This document shows positions 1 to 12,115 of a DNA stretch of 64,000 bases, piece by piece. The stretch is from contig JAFBJZ010000616.1 of the NCBI GenBank assembly GCA_016785225.1, forward strand, positions 744,001 to 808,000, in the 5' to 3' direction. Numbering within the stretch: position 1 is the stretch's first letter; the number at the start of each line of letters is the position of its first letter. The position numbers and the translations under genes were made by a program. The notes below the pieces were generated by a model. The model was not told where the DNA came from and did not search any database. It saw only the letters and a list, made by a program, of their open reading frames with translations. The stretch comes from Psettodes erumei. Lineage: Eukaryota; Chordata; Actinopteri; Pleuronectiformes; Psettodidae.

Positions 1-38
1 GTCCAATTTATCAAGATGTCAGGCTCATATATCCCTTC

Positions 39-83
39 GATGTATTTATATCTTTATCTTTATATCTTTATATCTTTATCTAA
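39..83. repeat. TATCTT-type microsatellite
   Basis: Degenerate tandem copies of a six-base TATCTT unit are read directly from the sequence. It is an ordinary simple repeat with no gene attached. Confidence 0.8.
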
Positions 84-1339
84 ACACACAGACGCCGTGA
101 GAGGGAGGAGCAGGTTACTGAGATCATATAGAAATAAGCCAAAATGACCAGCCGCTCATGAGGGCATCCACTCTCCAGCTCCTTTAGGAAGAAGCTGTGG
201 ACTCTTGAGTGTCTGGGGACTTCTCATTACTGCAGAGCGTGACATATATAGGGTATATTCTGCACTTTATAATAGGCAGAAGACTAAGAGGTTTAGCCAG
301 GTAATTAGCGGGGGAACGAGGGAACATCTCAAACAGTAAAGTGCGGAGGAAGACAGAGCTTTTGTGTGCGAGTTCAAAGGGGGGGGGGTGAAAAACACAC
401 ACCTATATGTCTACCACCCACACCAGGTGCCTGTCAATCAACTTATTCCCCGCTGCGTGTGTGGCAAGGGAGGGGCCACCCATATAGAAGTGGTCGTCAG
501 GAGTCGCAGAGGCTGAGTAAACACTACTATTACACTAACTACAGGTAGCATCTCTGCTCGCCCACTCACGTTCTCGCTCTCCTCCTCAGTCTGCGTTTAA
601 TGGGTCATCCCGAGCGTGGGGAGGTGGGACAGCTGAGCTATATGGGCAGCCGTGCGGGGGGAGCTAATCATGGCCATCTCTGGAGGTGATAAACCCGGAC
701 CGGAGAGGTTTGTGTTGGCGCAGCCCGCACCGGCTCCATAAACACAGTTACAAGCTGAATTTCGACAGCGGCGTTTTGGCCCTTGATTAGTTTTCCGTGC
801 CCTGGAAGGCTCCCCCTCAAGGGTCTGTGCTCCTTTCTCTTTTTTTTTTCCTTTTATTTTTTTATACCTCAGCGGTGAACACACACACCCCGAGACCCCG
901 GGAGAATTACTGCAAGCCGGTGAGCCACATATTGTAAAATGAAAGTGCAAAGTAACCAAATTAGGTTTTCACTCCAACTCTGAGAGCCTGGCTGTGTCCA
1001 CAGACCTGCCGGTGCATGTCTGTTTTACAGGGCCACATTGAAATTCACCCAACAGAGGGAAATGTCCTGTGACCCATTGGGTTCGGCAGCACTTCTGTTT
1101 ACAAGCCGACCCCGCTGAGTTAATTGTTAACGCTTTACTGCCGGGGAGAAGATTGAGTTGCTGAGAGACACTTCCTGGAGTTGAGCGGTAGAAAGTAGGG
1201 AGCGCTGATTATGCTGACCTACAATGAAAGCACTCGGGCAATAAATCACATGAGTCAAATGTGGATAACTTGCAGAAATCTATCAGGCAGTTAATTTAGG
1301 AAACGCCAATAATCAAGTTTAATAATACAGTAGCTACGT
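84..1339. other. Non-coding stretch, nothing recognised
   Basis: No coding exon is recognised. Open frames here are short and their products have no domain-like composition. A run of ten G lies at 379-388 and a T-rich tract near 840-867. The sequence is mixed in composition, with moderate CpG content from about 590 to 740. Confidence 0.6.
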
Positions 1340-1515
1340 TTACGGCATATGACACAGAGCTGCCGTGACGCGCTGTGACGTCATCCGTGACGCACGGGGG
1401 GGGGGGGGTTGGGCTTAGCGCGGCGCGCTCCCTGATAACGTCCCGGCGCAGGCACGACCTCGCCGCTCCACAGAATGCAAAGAGCGCCGCGCGTCGCGTC
1501 ACCCATACGATACGG
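1340..1515. other. Small CpG-rich patch with a 13-G run
   Basis: This stretch is richer in C, G and CpG than its flanks and contains thirteen consecutive G at about 1396-1408. It holds the CRE-type cluster listed separately. It may be a small unmethylated regulatory element. No splice pair or convincing open frame makes it an exon. Confidence 0.4.
1366..1392. promoter_or_regulatory. Cluster of three CREB/ATF-type sites
   Basis: TGACG occurs three times, at 1366-1370, 1376-1380 and 1388-1392. The middle copy extends to the full palindromic CRE TGACGTCA at 1376-1383. The CRE is the known binding site of CREB/ATF family bZIP factors. Three half-sites within 27 bases in a CpG-rich patch suggest a real element, but function is inferred from the motif only. 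Confidence 0.45.
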
Positions 1516-4454
1516 CGTGGATTGGCATTTAGCCTGGCTGAGTGAACATTTAACAAAAGCCAGGCATCTCCATAAATTGCCACTGAAGTGGGGATTTACA
1601 ATCACCTCTGGGGGGGGCACCAATCTTTTCAGCTGCAAATCAATCCGGGAATGAAAGGTGATATGTATTACACTGATATGTATTACACAGAGTAGAAGAG
1701 ACATACCAGAGTGCCACTTCCATTTGAATTTATTGGAGAGTGATTATTGGCGTTGTCGAGCTGCAGAGCAAGGAGAAAATGGCTTGCACTACAAAGTGCT
1801 GGGCAAAGGGCCTGCAATAAATCAAAAAAGCAGGCTCAATGTAAAACAGACATTTATCAAATAAAAGCAACACTGTGTATACCTGGACCAGCGGACTGTA
1901 TGAAACAGCTTTCTGTAAAGTGCTACCAATCTTGGGAGCCATATCAGCAGAATATCAACCAGCTCAGCTTCAGGACACTCTAATCCTGCCGGCTTTTGTG
2001 TGGACAACTCTTTTTTTTTTCCCCCCCCGTAAGTTTCACCCTTTTGTTGACATTGCGACACGTATTATTAATTATTATCGCAGCAGTAATTATTTCTTTT
2101 CATTATCATGGTTATTATCATTGCTCATGCATCCTCACTTTGCTTTTTATCTCTGTTGAGTTTGTTTTGAAAAGTGGCACTTAAATTAAAATATTATTAT
2201 TCAGGCCAACCTGTAATTCCTCTGAATAAAACTAGTGGAAAATGATAAAATAACACAGCTTTGTATTTAGTACAGGGCCTCTAAAAGTCTACAGCCTTGC
2301 ACTTGATTCAAAGATTTAATAGTTGTGTTTGTTTACGTTCTACAGAGTTCCATAAATGAATTTCTGCATAATTAAGAAGGACTCTGGACATTAAATTAGT
2401 GATGTAAACGGAGACCAGCAGATGTGCTTATATATCAAAAGGAAATTCACGCTGTCAAGCAAGAAAGACGGGCTAAGACGTCACCGCTTGTCGGTTTTCT
2501 TGTGGACAGATGGTGCCATAAAATGACTAGGCAGGCGGCACAGAAGGCACGGGCTCCCCCCCTCACACCGCGCAGAGGACTTCAATCCCCCCCCACCACC
2601 ACCACCACCACCCCCCCCTCCTCCCCCTCCTCCTCCTCCTCGGCAGAGAGCCTCGTCTCAGCCAGTAAAAGACAAACAGAGTGAAGGCATGTGAGCAGAA
2701 AGACTGGCAAATACAGAGCTCCACAGATCAATAGTGGGCCAAACACAGGCAGTTGTTTGGGCTCAGCTCAATCCACGGATCTATCATGGGTGGATTTTTA
2801 ACAACCAGAGAGAGCCGAGATATTAGAAGAATTAAGCACAGTGGAGCAGGGGAAGATAGGGAGTGCGATGCGGGCTGACAACGCATTGCAGAAGCGTGCT
2901 TTCTCAGCAGTCATGGCCGACTTGGACAGAAAGCTTCCCTTTAGCTTTAAGTGCATTTATTCTCACCAGGTGGCACCGGGGTGAGAACACGGAGCCTAAC
3001 TTTGTAAAGGAGGGTAGAAGGGGCTTTAGAGGGCCTCATACCCTTCAGCAGGTGTCTGCACTGTTCTAAATCAATTACGTCTAGTCAGTCGGTGCTTAGG
3101 GTAGAGGGGGTATTGTAAATCAGCTTGGTGTCAGGCCAGATTAGCGACTGTAACGGCCTGGGAGCGAAGCTCTTTGGCCAGCAGCGACCCTCTAGGGCTG
3201 ACATGAAAGAAACTGTGGCCTCAGTGCGCGGTGACAGAGCAGCAACTCCAGTAATTGTTTGCCACAATACTTTGTGCTGCTGCTGGCCTATTTCAGGAGG
3301 TATTATTGTTGGAGCCCAGCAGACGGTTGCCTGCACCTTCTTCCACTCCTTCAGTGTCCAGTCGCTGTGTAAAATGTTGCAAATCAATGAGCAGACTGCT
3401 CTAAGGCAATATCGGCTTTGCAGGATTTCTTCGTCCGTGTGAGCAACATCCATTTCATGATTTGTCAGGTATTTAACAATTAGCCAAACAGAGCCAGGCA
3501 TGTGAGCTTTTCTATGCTTCCTCTACTTTGTACAAAAACTACAATATTTCTCCAGAAACCAGCATTCGCCTATTCGTACAGGCAAAATTCTAATTGGATA
3601 TGAACGGATTTAGCTTGACTGCTACCACTGGCTAAAAAAAGGAAAGAAAGAAAAAGACCATTCACCCTTCCTTGGGCACTGGGTAGATGGTCTAGTCCGA
3701 CTATAATCTTAAAAGCAGCTCATTATCTCACTACATCCGTCTATGCAAATCTTCTGAGCGACTGTGATATCAGCAGTGACATTCCGTCAGAACCCCCCGT
3801 AACCGTTAAACACAGACGTGAGGAAGTGTGACGGTCGCCTCCACTCCGTGCTGGACGGCTTCTCGGGCTTGAAATGCAGGGATGAAACTGTATGTGGACA
3901 CAATGCTTTTAATATTTCCCCTTACGCCACAGCGCGTAAGAGAAACAATCCTCTCTGGTCCAAGGTACAGACGAACAAACCCAGTGTTGACACAGGGCCT
4001 AGCGCGGGGAGGGCTGGGGAAAGAGCCTCCTCTATAATCAACCATTAGCGGTGGTGAGACAGAAACGCTGTACCCGATGGTGCCTGATGCAGAGCATAAG
4101 GTAGGGTTTAGAAACCCTTGATGAGCAATGTGTTCGGAGGAATTAAAATAAGGCACACAAACACATGCTATTCTGAGAGCTACCTTGAAACAAAAAAAAA
4201 CAGCCCTGTGTTAAAGAAAAGCCGAGGCCGGTCGAACTGAAACGGTTAAGTCCTAACAGATTTAACATGGGTTAGTTGCTATTGCAAATGTGGAAAAAGA
4301 GGATCCCCAAGGTCTTAATCCAACTCTGTTCCTGCCTTCTATTCCAGGCAGCTATCTCCTCACAGTCCCTGTCTAACGAGTGAAAAAGGGCCAGTTCTAA
4401 TAAGCCGGTCTGTCTTTCTGTCAGTCTGGGTTTCTCTCCATCCCCCTGTTTCCT
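1516..4454. other. Non-coding stretch, no gene seen
   Basis: No exon is recognised. It contains a T/C run near 2010-2027, a CCA/CCT microsatellite (separate entry), purine-rich low-complexity sequence near 3635-3658 and an A run near 4192-4200. Open frames on both strands, such as one of 138 codons on the minus strand at 3085-3501, have products without family-like motifs. Confidence 0.55.
2587..2641. repeat. CCA/CCT microsatellite
   Basis: A C-run passes into CCA triplets, another C-run, then CCT triplets, all read directly. The frame through it would encode proline/threonine-rich low complexity and is not taken as a gene. Confidence 0.85.
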
Positions 4455-4456
4455 CC

Positions 4457-4480
4457 CCTCTCTCTCTCTCTCTCTCTCTC
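4457..4480. repeat. (CT)n microsatellite
   Basis: About twelve CT units lie inside a longer pyrimidine-rich stretch (about 4430-4520). Confidence 0.85.
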
Positions 4481-7140
4481 CCTGGCCATGTCTCCTTCTC
4501 TGTCTCTTTCTCTCTGTGTGTAAGCCACGAGCCAGTCTGTCGAGGCAGATGGAACCATATATCCCCCCTCTCTCTCCGGAGGCTGGAGGATTTAAAATGT
4601 AAAAGAGATGAGTGCGGAATAGGCAGGGGCCAGTGGATGAGGGGCGAGACAAGCGGGGGCTCCAGGCTTAGACCCCTACATCAGACAAGTGTCGTGCTCG
4701 CAAAAAACAAAAAACAACAAAAAAACAAACTATGACTGCTTCTATAGAGCAATAAACTCACCACCACCCTGGCATGTGCCCACACTGAGTGTCTAATCCA
4801 CCATACTGTCCCGCATTATATGAGTAGAGCAGGAAACTGTATTTGGTAACAGAGGCAGATGCCCCAAAACTCCTGTGTGCTGCTGACAGACGATCATTTG
4901 ACAAGGAATGTCATCATCAGCTCGTGTTTGCAGTCATTTGATCAGGCAAAAATGGTTTCAGTTCACCAATAATTAACACGAGTAATTAGTTACAGCCCTA
5001 AAAAAGCCACACGTTGATGTTTTCAGAAAGCGGCTGAGCGCTGATAGTTAGCAGCCACGGGCCAAAATAAGTCGGAATGAATTAGGATGCTACCTCAGGC
5101 CTTTCTCCTAATGTTACACCGGCTGGAAAACGTGGCGTCAGGCCTGCCTTCCTCCGCACCTCACCTCACGCCACCTTTGAGGTAATGAGAAAGTATCTGG
5201 GCACCGTTTCTGTCGTCTGGGAGAGGATTCTACGCCGTCCTCCATCTCCGGGTGGCAGGTTGACAGACAGCCAGAGTGAAGAACAACAGGCGGGCGAGCT
5301 TGCGAGCAGTACAATCGATTGCCAGCCGACTAGCGAGGTCCATTATGCTGACAGGCCGGAGCCACAACACGACGACCCGCGCTCCGCCAACGCCCTCATT
5401 ACTACCTATGAATCTCTCAGCGGGACGGGCCTCTCCTCGCTCTCTCTCTTGCTTTCTGTCTACACTACGTCTCCCTGGCAAAGCAAAGGGCTGAACTTCA
5501 CTCTGTCAGTCTGACGGAAGTGTTTCCAAAAGAGGCGAGAGCCACATCTAAGCCTCTGCTCTTAGCATTATGCACTAGGCAAGCAGTGGATGCAGACAAA
5601 GACACGGGGTAGTGCACTGCTCTTCAGACCGGCGCTCTTAAAGCCTGTGTTGTCCTGAAGAAATGTTAACCGTGCCTGAAAACCTCCGCCACATTACGCA
5701 TTTCCTCCACTATCACTCTTTCTTTCAGCTATGCTATCTGCTCCTCTCGACCCCCCCCCACACCCCTCTAGTTACTCTGAAATCCTTAGCCCTCGGAAGA
5801 CTTATTTATTCTCTCTCCCCTGCTCCGCCCCCGCCCCTCTCGCTCACAGTACAGCTGCAGATAGGATTTACCTGCAGCGGAGACAGCCTCCAGACTATCA
5901 ATTACCACCAGTGTGGAGTCGCTGTTCTGTGGCTGGACTAACAAGACGCAACTACAGGTTTGACCAATATGGCTTTTTGTGGGCGGATGCGGATTATTAG
6001 CAATCAAGGAGACTGATCACCGATATCGAGGACCGATATCCATTTTCCAACAAAAATTAAATTAGGCCCCTTGTGACTGTAACGGCCTGCATTAGTTCTA
6101 ATAGACATACCTAATAAAACTGCCAAGTGAGCCCATATTTGTAATTATCAGTCGTATGCGCGGGCTGCTAAGCGCACGCGTGAAATTTATTGGTTTCCTT
6201 TGTGCGGGTTCTCACGCGGGAATGCCGTATGTGCATCGAAATACCAAACGAGACGAAAGTCCAATATGTAAAAATATCGAGACGCGCTGTTGTGATTCAT
6301 TGCCCGTGCAAAACACATCCAATCAAGCAAGCTGGTATTTAGATCGAGTGGTCTGCGAAAGTAGAGCCATAATTGTAAGTGAGGACGCCAGAGATGTCAT
6401 CTTCAGAAAGTAAATTGGTGGATTTTGTGGAAAAATCAGGAAAGCTTCAAAAAAATTAGGTCACTTCGAGTGTTACAATCATGTCGAAAGCTAAATTAAG
6501 CGTGAAATAATAGCAGTGCCAGTGACTTACCAATATAGATACAACAATGTAGGATATGAGGGTAAAAGTGTCGCACTTGCATTACAGAAAACAAAAAAAA
6601 CACAGAGTATAGTTGTTACGTGCAACTGGTCTGCGATGAGCTGAAAACACAGATCTCCCCAAATTCTTCCTGACATATCATCTCGCTCTGTGACGGTGAT
6701 TAGACTGAACACGGCGCCGTTACACAAACAGAGAGACAGGCAGGGACAGGAGCCGTCACTCAGCCCGCCGGCTCCACCCCGACGCCTAAAGTGCCTCTGT
6801 CAGGTCAACCGACGAGGCGTCGCAGTCATCAAGCTGAAGTTATTGCGTAGATTGGTTAAATGCTACCTTGCCAGGTGCCGTTAAACTCGATTGAGCGCGT
6901 TTGGGTTCGAGGCGTCAGTTTTGATTCTCTCTGCATTGGTTTCGTTTTTTGGGGGGGAGAGCTGCACGGTCACAGGCGGTGAACAACAGAAATCACGTAA
7001 AAGGGGCGCGGGCCAACATTTCCTGATAAGAACCAAGCAGCAGCCTGTGAAGAAAAGCTCGCGTCTGGGTCAGAAGGCGAATGAGCGTGCATTAACAGTG
7101 GACGGTATGGAAACGCAGCTCACTATCGGACAATCAGAAC
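4481..7140. other. Non-coding stretch, no gene seen
   Basis: No exon is recognised. Simple A/C-rich sequence lies at about 4700-4730. Moderately CpG-rich parts lie at about 5190-5420 and 6690-7090. Short AT-rich blocks between them carry homeodomain-type TAAT cores. A minus-strand donor-like sequence with GTAAGT lies near 6529, but no matching acceptor or open frame was found, so no exon is called. Confidence 0.5.
6019..6040 (+). repeat. Direct repeat of ACCGATATC
   Basis: The nine-base word ACCGATATC occurs at 6019-6027 and again at 6032-6040, with starts 13 bases apart. Each copy holds the palindrome GATATC. Such close duplication could mark a paired factor-binding site; no factor is assigned. 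Confidence 0.4.
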
Positions 7141-7151
7141 AATGACACACT

Positions 7152-7169
7152 TGCAACATGTGCAACATG
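7152..7169 (+). repeat. Tandem duplicate of TGCAACATG
   Basis: Two head-to-tail copies of a nine-base unit are directly visible, followed by a partial third (TGCG). This is a short local duplication with no assigned role. Confidence 0.6.
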
Positions 7170-7244
7170 TGCGCAAACGTCACGAGCTCATACGTGAAAC
7201 GAGATCACCTTTCATCACAGTATAACATGCAAAGGGGCTTTCCT

Positions 7245-7265
7245 GTTAACTGGTAACCAGTTAAC
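7245..7265. promoter_or_regulatory. 21-bp perfect palindrome
   Basis: Ten-base arms GTTAACTGGT and ACCAGTTAAC are exact reverse complements around a single central A. A perfect palindrome this long fits binding by a dimeric transcription factor. AACTGG/CCAGTT cores resemble MYB or grainyhead-type sites, but I do not assign a factor. It lies just left of a candidate conserved non-coding block. Confidence 0.45.
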
Positions 7266-7289
7266 CGTCCACTTCCCCCTTTCCCCCCT

Positions 7290-7720
7290 ATTATCAGCCA
7301 AGGCCTCCGAGTCTCCCATGTTTACTAATGTAGAAGCAACCCCGTTATCAGGGAAGAGATTTGTAGGGAAGAGGCAAGGGATTAGCCATCAAATTACCAG
7401 GCAGACAGCATCCCAGCTCCAGGGTTGTGAAGCAGTAATCTCTGAGGCTGAAGGGGGGAGATCCAGATAAAGGTTTGGGATTGCTGCGGAAGCCCAAACT
7501 GTAAAATATGACCAGTGTGTTTCAGGGGAATTATTTTTTCTAATCAATTTCCACCTTCATTGTTCCTCCATTTATAGGAGCGGTATAGTTTCTCCCTTGC
7601 TGCTGGGCAGTGTGGTATCATTACCACAGCAGGCTCACAGTGCAAGGCTTTTTGGAAGGGCAGAGCTCTCCAACAGGAATGCTGTAGCTAGGCAGGGCTG
7701 GAGGAATTAGATATCAGTGG
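7290..7720. other. Candidate conserved non-coding block
   Basis: By eye this is a compact, CpG-poor, repeat-free stretch with several AT-rich cores (TTACTAAT, CAAATTACC, TAATC, GGAATTAGAT) and no coding frame. This texture is typical of vertebrate conserved non-coding elements near developmental genes. Conservation cannot be tested from one sequence, so the call is a prediction. Confidence 0.3.
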
Positions 7721-10700
7721 CCTTGCCCGTGGTTCTTACATTGTCACCCCTCTGCCCTCCCTTAAACAAGCAGCGCTCTCCTCAGAGAATACCCCCGGAC
7801 GCAGGAATGTTTCATCAACGCCTCAGCCCCCAGCATCCTCGCAGGGCCGCAGCGGGCCGACGGCCGCTGCACAGGCGGGCTATAAATAAGTCAGGCATTA
7901 TAATGAAACCGAACGAATCTCCATCCATCTTCCCAAAACAAGTCAGGGACCTCAGGGGTCAGCGGGGGGGGGGAGAGTCGCTGCCTGTGTTTGGGGATGA
8001 AACGCGACAGGAGCTGAAGCCCAACGTTACGCCCCGCTGTAAAAGACGGGGCACATGTGTCCTCTTGCACGCTGGTGCGACGACATCCAAGTCTGTGCAT
8101 GTAGGCAGCCCAGACTGTGACGGCTTATTCCGTATCATGACGCCTTGTTGATGGCGAGGGGTCAGTCCTGCTCGCTACTGATGTGAAGGGCCCAAAAAGA
8201 CGTCATAACTCAGGAGGGAGTGACAGGAAAGCTGATAAAGTAATCAAGTACAATGTCGAGTTTCAGCCGGGCATTTGGAGAAATTGGGAGGCTGAGCAAA
8301 TAAGTGTGCTGCTGACGGCAGAGGAATAAATCAACCACATGAATATACTCCCAGAACCAAGCAGCAAATAAATCAAGACTACATTCAATTTGATTTGCTT
8401 TCCTGCAGTTTAGCGTCACAGTTATCTCCTCGTGGTAAAGAGCAAGGTGAAGCTCTGACCTTTAATTCCCTTTTAATGGCAGCCCACGAGCAATCTTAAC
8501 TTGTCTTTCTGCAGAAAAAAAACAAACAAATTATTTAAGATGAAATATTAGTCTGGTATCATACAGTAATTCCATGATATAACATCAAGGAAATGAACGG
8601 TATCATGTAGCAGAGCAACAACAGTGACCCCTAGTCTCGTCCTATTTTCAGAAACTAATTTAAAGCACAGCAGAATTTATATTTGTCACGGCCACTGTAT
8701 GTCTCCAGTTTGCATCGCTGCACATTTCACATACACGAGCACAAGCTCTGGCCTTGTCATACATACAGAGTACATAAAAATGCAGCTGCCCCTGAAAATG
8801 GAGGCTGTTTCAATCAATGTGGAGGCGTAATGGGATGATGTGGAATTGAAATGAGTTTTGCGCAAGGAGGGAAATGTCCTCTCTGACAAAGCGGATTTGT
8901 GTTCCCATTGAGAAACCCATGGCTGCAATGCGCGGCGCTAAGGTTTAAATGGAAGGTGCAAGGCTACGAGCACAAAACACAGGATGATGGCCGGCCATAA
9001 CCGGGCAGTAAAATGTTGATAGATACATTTAAAATGTAGAATAGAAGGAATAATGTAAAAAAAAAAGGAGAGGGAAAAGAGAATATGATCTAAGCCTGAG
9101 CACCATCATCCACTTTACTTCAAATCACTTAAAAGAGACTGAGCTAAAGCTGCACTGGCACAGACACTTTCTGTTCAGCCATAACTGGCAACAGAAATAG
9201 CATCGCCTTACCTAAAATCAACCTGCCTGCCTATCCGGATGTTATCTCACGTCAAAACCGTAACCTGTGTTTAGCAAACCTGCGCAGATGTCGTAGTGCA
9301 GGCACGGACCCAGCTCAATCAAATGAGCTCTCTGCTTGGGGCAGCTGAGGAAAAGCGCTGCTGTCAAAACACTGGTGATTTTGGTGGTAAAGAAGCCCCT
9401 TTTCTCTCCTCCTCAGCACCTGTCACGATGAATGAGCGACTGTCTGCGAGAAAGAAGTGTCACAACTGAGACCAGAAAGTGACTCTCAGCACAACTAACG
9501 CATCGCACAGGCTGCGGCGGCCGCTGACTGACATCACACATTACGGGGGGGGGTTGGGCTCGGCCCTCGCTGCATGTGCGACCTTGTCACCGTCGGGCAA
9601 CGACTCAATTCCTGACACAGGAGACAAAAAGAAAGGCCGCTGCAATTTGAAAGTCTGAAACACTTATCGTAAACAAGTCCATGCGAGCCTGTGCAACAAA
9701 GCTTTTACCTTCAATAACCCAATAAAAGCGCGCGGGTCTTCTGTGGACGTACAGCGTGTGTCATAGAAAAATGTCTGGCTCAACAGACATTGATCTGTGA
9801 TTGTAAGCAACCTCTTTCATGTCCCAGCTGGGAAGCCAGTGATTAAGAATCATGCATTAACAGGCCATTACACGTCACCCAATCCAACGATGATGAGAAA
9901 TCAAGCGCGATGGAAAAATCCATACGCTCAGCCCATAATTACTTTTGAGGAATCCGAAGGGGAGAGCGATTGAGTGATTGATTGTTTCACGCGGGATAAT
10001 TTATGCAAAAGGAAAGACTTCAGCCGGGGTGGCCATTTAAGTGAAGGATCTCTGCTACGTTTGGTCTGGGAATCTAATAAAGAGCAGCGGCGCACAAATG
10101 GCTGCAGTTATTTCCTCAGGTCACATCCTGGACGTCCCTTAATGTTGCTCCGGAACACTGCCGGTGACGGAGTGACTGAGGCGCAGTCGTAAAAGTGGAA
10201 TGAAGGGTCAGCGGCCTGAGCGGCGGAGGTGAAGGAGGACGACCTGCGGGTCGCCCGGCGGGGACAGGAACTGGCTTCGTTTGAACAAATGCCCACGGCT
10301 GACGGTTTCTTCGTCTTGTTTGTTTATGCCACCGAGCAGCTGAGCAGACATTTTTACAATTGCGTCCATATTGAGTTTCGCCTCAAGGTCATTTTTCTTT
10401 TAATCAAGTCAGGGTTTCCACTCCCAGTTCCACAGCGACGGCTGCGCTGCTGAATCATTAACTGAAAGGGACACAATATAACCAATACAAAATAAAAGAA
10501 AGGCACGCTCAGCTTTAGTAAAACTAAGAGAGACAGCCCAAAGTTCCCATCGCTTTAAACAGACCCGTGGGGAAGTCGAGTCATTTCAAAAGCCAAACAA
10601 AGCGAGAGAGACACGTTGTCTCTGCTACGTTCTCTGCAAACATAAGATGGCTTTGATGCAAAAAAAACCAAAAAACTAAAAAAGTTGTTTTCCCACTGAC

Positions 10701-12060
10701 ACCAGCTCCTTGTACTGAGCAACAAATGTATTGTGCAACAACTGCCACATTTATTGTGTCCAAGAGCGACATGACCTCACTCCCAAAGTTTCTCATCGCT
10801 AAAAGTTTTATGTTGCGATAAAATAAACTCGCACAAAGGACTGAAGTCATAATTACAGCTGAAGGAAACAGTTAGAGCTGGTTAATCTTTGTTGAAATAA
10901 GGGTGCAGGAGGCTTTCAGGTCGCCCCAGTCAAGAAAAGGCTTTCAACTATGATATCGCCCGTTATCACAGCAAGAGGAAAAAAAAACTAACTTTCAACC
11001 TTTAAATCGCACTAAGCAACACGTCTTACAAGTAATAGTTTGTTTGTTGAAACCGTGGCCGAAACATTTTCCGAAAATCATAACTTGTGACTTCCAAAAA
11101 CTTCTCCTCTACAATTATCTGGGATTTCAAAGCCTTTCAGTGTCTCCTTCTAACTGGAATTCTTGTCGCTGAAACTTTACCCTCCAGATTGCCCGGGGAG
11201 ATAAAGACAACTGGAAAAACAGGTTGTTTGGCCTCAGTGTAGGCCTAATGCAGTAGAGCGGCAGGGAGCCTCACCTTAGCAGCGGTAGCTAGGGGACATT
11301 CTATGGCCCTTCTATTCAAAGTCCTCTGAATACGTAGGGGAGGGCTCGCACCAGACAGGGCAATTTGCCAGAGAGCCAGCCAATAGAGCTGAGCCAAGAC
11401 GAGGTTAAACTATTGTTTTGGCTTAACAAGCAAGAGTGAGCAAGGACAAAAGGAAAGGCGACAAAGGAATCGGAAGAAAATACCTGACCAGTGAAGTGTA
11501 ACACATCAACTTACATTGTTACTTTTATTGTAAGGTATATCCCCGGATGAAAAATAACTCATACGGCGAGGCAGAGGTGTATAAAGTCCACAGTCTTCTT
11601 TCTATTGTTCCAAATTCACACTTACCTATGCATGTCAATGAGGTCGACTTATAAATAAATCCTCTCTATTTCTCCTTATTGTGAGGCACTTATTCCAGGG
11701 GGAGAGAGAGGGAGAGGGAGAGTATCCCAAATCCTGGAGAAGAAAACCCAGCAGTATCCACGAAAGGTTATCCCTGAACAAAGTCTTCTGAAAAAAGCGT
11801 GCGAGGGGAAAGTAGTCTCCAGTTCCTGCTCAGTTATTCCGTTCGCGGCGTTTCATTAAACCACAGGAACTGTCTTTTGGCTCCGCGGCGGTACGTGTCC
11901 AGCTGTGGCTGTACGGAGCAGCGCGGCTCGGGGAGAGATCCTTCAGAGGCAGAGCCTGTTCACACACTGAGCGGGTGTTCAGGGACTGCCTGGGAGAAAC
12001 CAAGCACCCCCCCGTGTGATGTCACTGGTGTCAAATTTCAGAGTGGAGCAGGAGGAGGCT
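7721..12060. other. Non-coding stretch, no gene seen
   Basis: No known exon is recognised. A-rich runs occur near 8513-8530, 9055-9066 and 10660-10685, and a G run near 9545-9553. An acceptor-like pyrimidine tract ending in CAG at about 9417 leads into a twelve-codon ATG frame that stops at once, so it is not called. From about 11,260 to 12,060 the minus strand has several donor-like sites (near 11,272, 11,487 and 11,625), and the part from 11,870 is CpG-rich. Confidence 0.5.
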
Positions 12061-12072
12061 GCAGGGCCTTAC

Positions 12073-12115
12073 CTTTTGAACGCTGACCAATGAAAAGACG
12101 ATTTTCGCAGCGCAC
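12073..12115 (-). other. Candidate 43-bp exon, unidentified
   Basis: On the minus strand a long pyrimidine tract ending TACGTGCAG makes a strong acceptor. It is followed by 43 bases and then AAAAG/GTAAGG, a strong donor. All three frames through the 43 bases are open. The length is not a multiple of three, so use of the exon would shift the frame unless flanking exons compensate. I do not recognise the encoded residues. It lies on the strand that would be read from the 46-47 kb promoter candidate, about 35 kb away, so it could be an internal or untranslated exon of the same transcript. A chance pair of splice signals is the main alternative. Confidence 0.25.

Noticed and set aside
9400..9470. 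Acceptor CTCCTCAG followed by an ATG frame
   Set aside because: The frame stops after twelve codons and no donor lies before the stop.
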